Under the pieces are notes generated by a model that was not told the DNA's origin, searched no databases, and worked only from the letters and a program-made list of their open reading frames with translations. Positions 33,340 through 43,000 of a stretch of DNA of 64,000 nucleotides are shown one piece after another. Each line of letters opens with the position of its first letter. The first letter of the stretch is position 1. The position numbers and the translations under genes are program-made. Source of the stretch: Bathymodiolus brooksi (taxonomy: Eukaryota; Mollusca; Bivalvia; Mytilida; Modiolidae); contig OY804575.1 of the NCBI GenBank assembly GCA_963680875.1, positions 28,920,494-28,984,493 of the forward strand. The letters run 5' to 3'.

Positions 33340-33895
33340 AAAAATTCAAATGTTAAATTTGTAGAAAGTTATAAGGAAAAAAGAGGGACAATAATCTCAG
33401 CTTCTATTCCTAAGTATGTCAGAGGAATTGATGGATGTACTACACAAGCATTTCCTGGGGCTACAATAGCCAGATTGGCTGATTTTGTTTCAAATGGTAG
33501 AATTAATTAAAAAAAATATAAATTTCGTTATTGTACATGTAGGAACAAATAATGTCTCCTCATCTCAATCTACAGATACTATTTCGTCTTATTATGGTGA
33601 TTTGATTCATAAAATTAAAAGCAAGACAGATGCTAAGATTAGTTTTACTTCCTTATTACCTCGTTTGGTTGATTTTAAACTTTCAGAAAGATAACTTAAT
33701 AAAGTAAATTCCAAGTTAAGAAGGTTATGCAACAGAAGATCTCTATTATTTTGTAATTTATATCGTTCATTTTTACACAATAACAAACCAGACCCGTCTT
33801 TTTACGCACCCAAAGATGGACTCCACTTAAATTTTTCTGGAACAGAGTTATTCAGAAAGAAAATTATCTTTATTATCAAACATCTCAGTTTATAG
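33340..33895 (+). pseudogene. SGNH/GDSL-type hydrolase remnant
   Basis: Reads NSNVKFVES (degenerate GDS block), YVRGIDGCTTQAFPGATIAR, then after a frameshift NFVIVHVGTNNV (GxND-type block), LHNNKPDPSFYAPKDGLHL and NFSGTELF. The last is the DxxH block with both catalytic residues. A TAA follows KLSER and one frameshift precedes VELIKK. Such esterase-like ORFs occur in some retroelements, and their substrate there is unknown. Confidence 0.6.
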
Positions 33896-34188
33896 ATTGC
33901 TTTAAGTTTTATTGATGTGATATTGTATTATTTATTTTATGTTGTATGTATTAGTACATAGTTTGCTGCGTAAATTTTCTTTTCTCGTTTCAGGGAGCTC
34001 CCATCCTATACATGATGATGTTCCCTGCTAGTTCCACTTGTGATCACCATACATCACTAGTGTTTTTTCTTTTTCTTCATGACCTTTATTATGTTTTGAA
34101 GGATTAAGATATGTTCCGAGAAAAGAAAAAAATACCAGTAATACCAGAGACAGTTATTGTATTTTTGGCGGCCGTAGCGGCGTGGCGT

Positions 34189-34287
34189 ATTTTATTGCCA
34201 AAAATTTATTAATTTATTAAATGCAATGTGTTTATTTATGAAGCTTATTATGAATGATTAATTATTGTGTATTTGAATGTATGACTT
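34189..34287 (+). repeat. Split direct repeat B1
   Basis: Begins ATTTTATTGCCAAAAATTTA and ends GAATGTATGACTT. It matches 34627-34725 with two or three differences. Confidence 0.85.
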
Positions 34288-34290
34288 ATT
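34200..34290. other. Junction region between internal part and A2
   Basis: B1 directly joins A2 at 34287/34288 without spacer, the key observation for the split-repeat interpretation. Confidence 0.5.
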
Positions 34291-34504
34291 TTCAAAATAT
34301 TTAATTAACATGAAGATAAAGTGTATTTAATTCCCTTTATTAAATTTATATATTTCTAAAAACCTGTTTGATTTCTACACCTGTACATGATATGCCTTTG
34401 AGGTGAATTAATACTCACTGGTATGTTCAGATCAATTTTATTGGTTAACAAAAATCCCTTTGTCTATTTGGCTTTATAAACCTTTAGAAAAGTGTTCAGT
34501 AACT
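34288..34504 (+). repeat. Split direct repeat A2
   Basis: Second copy of 32958-33173, starting at the base after B1 ends. Confidence 0.85.
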
Positions 34505-34626
34505 CATACTTGAAATTTTTTGATGTAAAACTTGATGTGAAGACGTAAAAATTCCCACCCACCTCTCCCCTTAAAAATATGCACTATAATAAGTTTATAT
34601 TATTGTAAAATGCTTTAATTTGGTGA

Positions 34627-34725
34627 ATTTTATTGCCAAAAATTTATTAATTTATTAAATGCAATGTGTTTATTTATGAAACTTATTATGCATGATTAAT
34701 TATTGTGTATTTGAATGTATGACTT
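34627..34725 (+). repeat. Split direct repeat B2
   Basis: Second copy of 34189-34287, separated from A2 by 122 bases of unique sequence. Confidence 0.85.
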
Positions 34726-35089
34726 TGTGTATATAATTGATTTCGGCAATACAAGTAAAACTTATTATAGTTGTCTTTCTTTGAACTGTTCGCCCATGAT
34801 TAATTGGTTGATTACGTGTGACATGTTTACACAACACTTACTGTTTATTGTGCTAATCAAATGTCAATTAATGTTTTAATATTTTAATAAGCTTATAAAT
34901 AATAAATATTGTATCATTTTATTTGTATCTAATAATTTATTTTATGGAAAACAAATATCCTACATAGAACATCGCTTTGCATCCGACGTCTGCTTATAAA
35001 TGGTCATGCTTTTTTCTCCTGATTTATCTATGAACAATTGTCGGATTTGGCATTTCCTTGAAATATTCTATTCTAATTACTAGTATTTT

Positions 35090-35190
35090 CCCTTTCTTGA
35101 AATATTCGCGACAGTTTTATTTTCGCGCTTCCAATGTTACCGCGAAGATAGCGAAAATAAAACTGCCACGAAAATTACCCGGTTTACAGA
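35090..35190. repeat. Palindromic MITE-like repeat
   Basis: GCGACAGTTTTATTTTCGC on one side and GCGAAAATAAAACTGCCACG on the other form an inverted repeat around about 25 bases. The end reads ATTACCCGGTTTACAG. It overlaps the 3' end of the SGNH reading frame of the YR retroelement and has replaced its last residues. Confidence 0.5.
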
Positions 35191-35194
35191 TTTC

Positions 35195-35790
35195 AAATGT
35201 CTGTTAAATGTTTCAATAGCTCCCTGAATATTATTTAGAAGTACTAGTAATTCATTCTCTAACTCCGTAAGATGTACCCCATCATCTTTAAAATTTGCAG
35301 GGTGTTTTAAGTCAGGATACCGAATGTAGCAGCCTCCTGATTTCAGAACACACGAAGCAATACAGTTATTTAATCTGCGCCTGCTTCTTTCCATTGCCTC
35401 GAAATTATCTGAGTAGCGCCATGAAAACCGTGGTAGTATTTGGGACCATACAATTTTAATCTGAGGCATTTTTCGGGAAATACAACGTATTTTTAATTTT
35501 GTTTAATTTCATTTCTCATGTGACCGACCTTTTCATAACTCAAATCATTGCCGCCTACATGAAGAATCAAAAATTTAGGTGGATCTTCAAACCCCAGCAT
35601 GGTGTAGATTTGATCACGAAGACGATTAACTACCATACCGCTTCGTCCCTGCCACCAAATCTGAAGGTTTAATCTTTGCAGTCCTAAGTTTACACCACCA
35701 GGGCGATGTCTCGATTGAATGAATGCATTCTTAATCAAAGAACTTCCAACTATCCAAACTTGTTCAGGAGTACCTAAAGATAAATTATTG
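35195..35790 (-). pseudogene. SGNH hydrolase ORF of YR retrotransposon
   Basis: Reads VWIVGSSLIKNAFI (GDS-like block I), LQIWWQGRSGMVVNRL, FLILHVGGNDLSYE (GGND block III), after a stop and frame change IVWSQILPRFSWRYSDNFEA, CYIRYPDLKHP and FKDDGVHLTELENE (DxVH block V with catalytic Asp and His). It is a different SGNH subfamily from the one at 33340-33895. Confidence 0.65.
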
Positions 35791-35819
35791 ATTTAGTTAT
35801 CTAATATCTTTAAAAACTG

Positions 35820-36700
35820 ACAGGTCGAATGCGCTGGATTTCTACCGACCGAGCTGGATAATTTCAGAATCAGACATGCCCCCAATGGGCAAATCTGTTG
35901 CCCTCCCGATTCTGAAAGAATGTGAACTAAAGGCTTTACAGTCTATATCTGCTCTCAGCAGAGATTTGTTTAGCATTGCAGTAAATTGGTAACGTGTAAT
36001 AGGAGTTCCATCATAATGACAGAAAAGGGGGCCTGCAAATTTTGGTCTATCCTGAATATCAATACGGCTAAGTAAACAAGGACATATTTCAGGTTCGGTT
36101 TGCATTTTTAAGATCAGTGTAGCCCCTATACCATTTTGGTCTGTTTTAGATGAGGGAATACGCACTTTATGAAATTATGGGCAAATGTTATGTCATTCAC
36201 AGAAATTATATGCCTTGTCACAGCATTGCTTACAGCAATTTCACTGATTCTACAAAGACCAAAATAAGTAAAAGAGAAGGCTGCACTAAACAATGTTGTC
36301 TCATGTTTGGAACTACATATCAAATGTAAAATTTTCAAAATCATTTTTAATGTATTCAGAGTTACCGGCAAACGAGAATCCCTATTTTTCTTTTTTGAAC
36401 GTTTAGCATCCTCCAGCATTTTTCTGACCACAAACTTTTGAGTTGAATCCTCTAAATCATTGATCTTACTGAAAAAAATTATACCCGACAAGTAGCAATT
36501 TATTGACGAGTGCGACAGCTGAGCTTGAAAAAGATAAGCAACAAAATTACAAAGATCAAAAATGGAACTGGTCAAATATGTGGTAAAGCAAATCTTTGTC
36601 TGAATTCATAAAGGGCAATTAAACCTCTCTCGTATGTTTGCTTTGTGTTAGGAGCCAAAGAATTATGCAGTAGGTTTGTTATTGTATCATGTAAATTAAA
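35820..36700 (-). pseudogene. Tyrosine recombinase of YR retrotransposon
   Basis: The N-terminal core-binding part reads NSLAPNTKQTYERGLIALY, then FRQRFALP (about 36690-36600), shifted to SSINCYLSGIIFFSKIND. The catalytic domain has FGLCRISEI (first Arg), SSHSFRIGRATDL (HxxR) and SEIIQLGR. There the expected Trp codon is TAG, followed by KSSAF; the Tyr is not recognisable. A one-base shift lies at about 36165 (FIK to RIPSSKTDQ). Confidence 0.7.
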
Positions 36701-38141
36701 TTCAGGAACTCCGACGGAATTTGACCTGGACTCTTGTCTGTTTCTGGAGCCAGGAAACGGAATCTGTTATCCTGAAAACGTGAAAGGGAATCAGAAATTT
36801 TATTTTTCGCACTCGGGATATAAACTGCTTTGAATTGAACATTGTGAATCATTGATAATAACACAAAAGGTCGAATTAGCTTCATGATATTTTTGTCTTT
36901 AGACGATCTTTTATTCACGATACTCACAAGAGCCATGTTGTCAATGTGGAATAGAACTTTTTTATTTCCTAAAAGATGAACCCAAAGGAATATTGATAAA
37001 ACCACTGGGACCAATTCGAGAAAAGTCATGTTTTTAATTAAATTTGAGGTTTTCCAAGAGTGCGGCCACCGTAACTGAGCCCATTTTCCTGCAAAATATG
37101 CCCCACAACCTAAGTCAGGTGTTCCCAAACTATCCGTAAATAACTTAAGAATTTCATCAGATGTCCAAACTCTATGGGGGAAAAACAATTGACAATTGAA
37201 TTTTTCAATGAATTCTAACAAAAGTTGTATATCTGCTTTTACTTCACCATTTAAACGAATCCTATGATAGGGTCTCTTCGCATATAACATAAGATCATAA
37301 AACCGACGTAAAAAGGCTCTAGATGATGGAATAGCCCTCGAACGGAAAGATATTAAACCTACCGCAGATTCTAGTTCTTTGAAAGTAACTTTTTTCCACT
37401 GCATTAAAGGCTGAAGCAAATTTCTTAACTTTTCAAGCTTTTCAGGGGGGATAATTACCATCATATCAATGATAAATCCCAAAAATGTCAACACAGTGGT
37501 AGGACCAGATGTTTTTCCATGAGCAATCGGAACACCTAGTTCAATACATGCATGCTCAAAAGTATGCATCAATAACTCGCAAACACCTGCATTCGAGCTA
37601 CCCATGAATATAAAATCATCAAGGTAGTGATCTAATGAATCTAGACCAGAACGAAATTTAACTAGTCAATCCAGGAAAGTTGAAACTTTTCAAAAAGGCT
37701 ACACGATATTGAGCAGCCCATAGGCATACATTTATCAATGCAATATTTACCATCAAACTGCATACCCATGAAATCAAAGTCAGCAGGATGGACAGGGTGC
37801 AGACGAAAAACTGATTTAATGTCCATTTTTGCAAGTTTCGCGCCCTTACCTAAGACAGACATTTTATCTAAAATAGAGTCAAATGATGTATATGTAACTT
37901 TACAAAATTCTGGATCGATGACTGAATTGACACTATTACCTTCTGGGTGAGACAAATTTGTAATTAATCGCCACCCCCCATCCGGCTTCGGAACGAGACC
38001 TATCGGGGAAATACGCAAAGTTACTATTGGTACACTAGTGAATGGGCCTAAAATCCTACCGAGCTCAATCTCACTATTTAATTTTTTCAATGTTTCTTCT
38101 CCGTGCTCTTCGGCCGAAATTAACTCAGGTACTCCAGTCAA
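36679..38141 (-). pseudogene. Reverse transcriptase-RNase H of YR retrotransposon
   Basis: RT motifs: ISPIGLVPKPDGGWRLITNL, motif A KMDIKSVFRLHPV, motif B MPMGCSISC, then after a one-base shift near 37655 motif C HYLDDFIFMG. The region AHGKTSGPTTVLTFLGFIID follows. RNase H: LFTDSLGTPDLGCGAYF, TFLELVPVVLS, FHIDNMALV and NKISDSLSRF, giving the D-E-D-D set. The N-terminal part of the RT and any Gag are missing. Confidence 0.75.
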
Positions 38142-38149
38142 CTGGTCTT

Positions 38150-38600
38150 CCTTGATAGAGGGTTGCTGCTAACAAGGAAGCTACTGAACCAAGGGCTCCT
38201 AGTAGTTAATTTGAGGTCATCACTTCGAAAGTGTTACCATCGCCACCATCACTTGCTTAGTCGCTACGGGATATTTGTGTCACAAACGACCACGGAAATG
38301 TTCTGTTTGTCGTGGTCACAAATCCTGTCCTTTCACTCGTTACATGTCGTTGGGATTTTTAGAAGAGTAACACGACGGGTACCACATATGGAACAGGAAC
38401 TGCTTACTCTTCCTGAGAACCTGAGTTCAGCCCCAGTTTTAGTTGCTCGATCTTTACTTTTCTGTGTAATGTTTTGTAGATCGTTGTTTGTCCAATTTTC
38501 TTTTGGTCATTGTATTGTCTGTCCTTCGATTTGCGGATTCTGATGACCCTTTTAGTAATGGATGTGTTATGGCCTAGATTATATGCTTGTGTTAGTACAG
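38150..38600 (+). repeat. Dispersed repeat R1, copy 2; start of duplication unit 2
   Basis: Matches 745-1230 but retains about 28 bases (AAGGAAGCTACTGAACC...) that copy 1 lacks. Left of it the two units are unrelated (retrotransposon here, unique sequence in unit 1), so this is the visible duplication boundary. Confidence 0.65.
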
Positions 38601-39448
38601 TTAATATGCTTTGTTGCAATTTTGCAAAGAGATTCTACCACGAAATAAAAATCACATAGACAAAGGTAAAATACCAATTGCTGGGAAAAGCTAACAAATA
38701 TCACATTTAGAATACAAGTGAAGCATAAATTCAGGAATAAATACATTTGCCAAAGAGAGTGACATTATTCATATAATTGTAATTTTGAATCTGATTTCAA
38801 TTGGATTTTTTTCATCAAGTGTCGGTTAATAAGAGATGTTGATAATATTTCAACATCCAATTTGGATGATATTTTATATTTTTATCTCTCTTTTTGCAAG
38901 ATCTCTCTGAATTTGCAGATGGTGTTACATAGCTCTTTATATATTTTGATTTATTGCATATCGGAATAAAAAACATACATTTAATTGGTTGAACACTCTC
39001 CATGTGCCCTACACTATTCGCGATACAGATTGGGATGCTGAAGTAGACCGGTCCAAAAGCCATGTATAGACTAGTGCTACCGGTCTATACACGGGTAATG
39101 AAATATTTCTGTGAATCTATATTGTGTGTGTCAGATTCTGGTCTTCAATGCAATAAACACAATAGTTACTGGATATAGATGACACTATCATGATAGACCT
39201 TAAGTAAGTGTTTTACTTCATCTGCTTAATATGAACATTTTCTTACCCTTTTTCATGATTAATTGTTGTGATATGAAGAAAATGTTGGGGGATGTAACCT
39301 CGGGATTCTACATAGACTTAAGTTAAACATTTCCATTGAAATAGATGTAAAAAATTGAGGATGGATACTTGCTTGCTTCAGATCCTTCTATTATCAAATT
39401 CCAGGATCAATTTATGAACACATGAAATTAGTCTTTCATTTTAATTTG
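38601..39448. other. Downstream flank of adaptor A2
   Basis: Homologous to 1231-1978, with several indels, including about 170 bases around 38960-39170 with no counterpart. No gene seen. Confidence 0.4.
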
Positions 39449-39864
39449 TTACTTTTTCTTTTTCTTCAGTTCAAGATTAAGTATATCAAGAGCACTTCTG
39501 GCTTTGACAAAATAAATTGCAAGTACTTCCATCTCTAGAGCTTCAGAGAATCGTGCCACAAGCTCCTTGACAGTAGCAATACCTCCGTTCTTTTCCTGCC
39601 ATTTTAACAGAATCAGATAACAAACCGTAGTAGCACTTCCTCGAGATATATCTACAATCCTGTCTAACTCTTCTTGACTTAACCAAAATGCAGTTCTTAC
39701 AACATCTAGTTTTAAGGGATTAATAGCCTCGCCGAAATGTTCTAAATCTTCCTCTGTTAGAATTCTCGCTTTGGTCTTGTGTGGGATCTTTCCAACCCAT
39801 TTATGACTATCTTCTTCCGAGAAGGTAGATATAAAACTGTCCTCAGAATGGCGTGTTCTGTTCT
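39449..39864 (-). CDS. FADD-like adaptor copy A2, death-domain terminal exon
   Basis: Duplicate of the exon at 1979-2409, collinear without internal indels up to the end, where two lost T residues shorten the Lys-rich tail (LELKKKKK then TAA). The acceptor ttgttttag| is kept. The A1 candidate poly(A) signal is not preserved here. The intron upstream is about 11.8 kb because it holds the giant SINE-derived minisatellite (40140-51112). It is open, but its upstream exon is damaged, so expression of a full adaptor is doubtful. Confidence 0.45.
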
Positions 39865-40039
39865 CTAAAACAACAAGTAATGTATATCTTTAATCTACCT
39901 ACTCGAATCTTACTTGAAATATCCGGCCAATGGTAATTTCCATGATTATTATATGATTTAAAAACGATTGGCAATATATTTTCGTCTAGAACGTCGTTCC
40001 CATGTTCAAATTTCGAAATTAACCCGGTTCTACTTATTT

Positions 40040-43000
40040 GTTTTAATGTTGTCATAATTGTTTTAGCACAGATCGAGTGTTCGATTCCCGGTCGATTAAA
40101 CCAGAAACTTACAAAATTGTAATTTGGTGCTTCTCCTCTAAGCTCACAACATTAAGGAGTGAGAGCAAAGACTGGTTGAATCGGGATCATCGCAGCATTA
40201 ATGAGTGAGAGCAAAGATTGGTTGGCTCGGGAACAGATAATGTATCCCAGAGCTCGGATTATTAAGGAGTGAGAGCAAAGACTGGTTGGCTCGGGATCAT
40301 CGCAACATTAAAGAGTGAGAGCAAAGACTGGTTGGATCGGGATCATCGCAGCATTAAGGAGTGAGAGGAAAGACTGGTTGGCTCGGGATCAGGTAATGTA
40401 TCACAGCTCGCAGCATTAAGGAGTGAGAGCAAAGACTGGTTGGCTCGGGATCATCGCAGCATTAAGGAGTGAGAGCAAAGACTGGTTGGCTCGGGATCAT
40501 CGCAGCATTAAGGAGTGAGAGCAAAGACTGGTTGATTCCGGATCATCGCAGCATTAAGGAGTGAGAGCAAAGACTGGTTGGCTCCGGATCATCGCAGCAT
40601 TAAGGAGTGAGAGCAAAGACTGGTTGGCTCCGGATCATTGCAGCATTAAGGAGTGAGAACAAAGACTGGTTTACTCGGGATCAAGTAATGTATCCCAGCT
40701 CACAGCATTAAGGAGTGAGAGCAAAGACTGGTTGGCTCGGGATCATCAGAGCATTAAGGAGTGAGAGCAAAGATTGGTTGGCTCGAGATCATCGCAGCAT
40801 TAAGAAGTGAGAGCAAAGACTGGTTGGCTCGGGATCATCGCATCATTAAGGAGTGAGAGCAAAGACTGGTTGGCTCGGGATCATCGCAGCATTAAGGAGT
40901 GAGAGCAAAGACTGGTTGGCTCCGGATCATCGTAACATTAAGGAGTGAGAACAAAGACTGTTTGGCTCCGGATCATCGCAGCATTAAGGAGTGAGAGGAA
41001 AGACTGGTTGGCTCCGGATCATCGCAGCATTAAGGAGTAAGAACAAAGACTGGTTGACTCGATATCAAGTAATGTATCCCAGCTCACAGCATTAAGGAAT
41101 GAGAGCAAAGACTGGTTGTCTCGGGATCATCAGAGCATTAAGGAGTGAGAGCAAAGATTGGTTGGCTCGGGATCATCGCAGCATTAAGGAGTGAGAGCAA
41201 AGACTGGTTGGTTCCGAATCATCGCAGCATTAAGGAGTGAGAACAAAGACTGGTTTACTCGGGATCAAGTAATGTATCCCAGCTCACAGCATTAAGGAGT
41301 GAGAGCAAAGACTGGTTGGCTCGGGATCATCAGAGCATTAAGGAGTGAGAGTAAAGATTGGTTGGCTCGGGATCATCGCAGCATTAAGAAGTGAGAGCAA
41401 AGACTGGCTGGCTAGGGATCATCGCAGCATTAAGGAGTGAGAGCAAAGACTGGTTGGCTCCGGATCATCGCAACATTAAGGAGTGAGAACAAAGACTGTT
41501 TGACTCGGGATCAGGTAATGTATCCCAGCTCACAGCATTAAGGAGTGAGAGCGAAAACTGGTTGACTCGGGATCATCGCAGGATTAAGGAGTGAGAGCAA
41601 AGACTGGTTGGCTCAGGATCAGGTAATGTATCCCAGAGCTCGCAGTATTAAGGAGTGAGAGCAAAGACTGGTTGGCTCGGGATCATCGCAGCATTAAGGA
41701 GTGAGAGGAAAGACTGGTTGGCCTGGGATCAGGTAATGTATCCCAGCTCGCAGCACTAAGGAGTGAGGGCAAAGATTGGCTGGCTCGGGATCATGGCAAC
41801 ATTAAGGAATGAGAGCAAAGACTGGTTGGCTCCGGATCATCGCAGCATTAAGGAGTGAGAACAAAGACTGGTTGGCTCGGGATCATCAGAGCATTAAGGA
41901 GTGAGAGCAAAGATTGGTTGGCTCGGGATCATCGCAGCATTAAGGAGTGAGAGCAAAGACTGGTTGGCTCGGGATCATCACAGCATTAAGGAGTGAGAGC
42001 AAAGACTGGTTGGCTCGGGATCATCGCATCATTAAGGAGTGAGAGCAAAGACTGGTTAGCTCGGGATCATCGCAGCATTAAGGAGTGAGAGCAAAGACTG
42101 GTTGGCTCGGGATCAGGTAATGTATCCCAGAGCTTGCAGTATTAAGGAGTGAGAGCAAAGACTGGTTGGCTCGGGATCATCGGAGCATTAAGGAGTGAGA
42201 GCAAAGATTGGTTGGCTCTGGATCATCGCAGCATTAAGGAGTGAGAGCAAAGACCGGTTGGCTCGGGATCATCGCATCATTAAGGAGTGAGAGCAAAGAC
42301 TGGTTGGTTCGGGATCAGGTAATGTATCCCAGAGCTCGCAGCATTAAGGAGTGAGAGCAAAGACTGGTTGACTCGGGATCAGGTAATGTATCCCAGAGCT
42401 CGCAGCATTAAGGAGTGAGAGCAAAGACTGGTTGACTCGAGATAAGGTAATGTATCCCAGAGCTCGCAGCATTAAGGAGTGAGAGCAAAGACTGGTTAAC
42501 CCAGGAGCAGGTAATGTATCCCAGAGCTCGCAGCATTAAGGAGTGAGAGCAAAGACCGGTTGACTCGGGATCAGGTAATGTATCCCAGAGCTCGCAGCAT
42601 TAAGGAGTGAGAGCAAAGACTGGTTGACTCGGGGTCATCGCAGCAGTAAGGTGTGAGAGCAAAGACTGGTTGACTCGAGATCAGGTGATGTATCCCAGAG
42701 CTCGCAGCATTAAGGAGTGAGAGCAAAGACTGGTTGGCTCGGGATCAGGTAATGTATCCCAGAGCTCGCAGCATTAAGGAGAGAGAGCAAAGACTGGTTG
42801 ACTCGGGATCATCGCAGCATTAAGGAGTGAGAGCAAAGACTGGTTGACTCAGGAGCAGGTAATGTATCCCAGAGCTCACAGCATTAAGGAGTGAGAGCAA
42901 AGACCGGTTGACTCGGGATCAGGTAATGTATCCCAGAGCTCGCAGCATTAAGGAGTGAGAGCAAAGACTGGTTGACTCGGGATCATCGCAGCATTAAGGA

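Larger units (their letters stand above)
32958..34725 (+). mobile_element. Element with split direct repeats A1...B1A2..B2 (Ngaro/PAT-like layout)
   Basis: A1 is 32958-33173 and A2 34288-34504 (about 216 bases, nearly identical). B1 is 34189-34287 and B2 34627-34725 (99 bases, nearly identical). B1 abuts A2 exactly. This A1-internal-B1-A2-B2 order is the split-direct-repeat arrangement of tyrosine-recombinase retroelements such as Ngaro and PAT. The 1-kb interior holds only an SGNH hydrolase remnant, with no RT or recombinase, so it would be a deleted, non-autonomous copy. The alternative is a tandem duplication of an A-x-B unit whose second copy lost its middle. Confidence 0.5.
35190..38155 (-). 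mobile_element. Truncated tyrosine-recombinase retrotransposon (DIRS/Ngaro-like)
   Basis: Minus-strand order from 38155: reverse transcriptase, RNase H, tyrosine recombinase, SGNH hydrolase. The RT is cut at its N side exactly where dispersed repeat R1 and duplication unit 2 begin (about 38150). Frameshifts at about 37655, 36690 and 36165 and a TAG after LGR (about 35840) disable it. A YR instead of an integrase, plus an SGNH ORF, point to the Ngaro branch of DIRS elements. No split direct repeats are seen at its ends. Confidence 0.7.

Noticed and set aside
32958..34504. LTR retrotransposon with A1 and A2 as long terminal repeats
   Set aside because: The B1/B2 pair, with B1 abutting A2, does not fit LTRs. 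The repeats do not start TG or end CA, and there is no primer-binding site, RT or integrase.
36645..36833. Plus-strand ORF within the retrotransposon
   Set aside because: It is antisense to the RNase H region, with no independent support.
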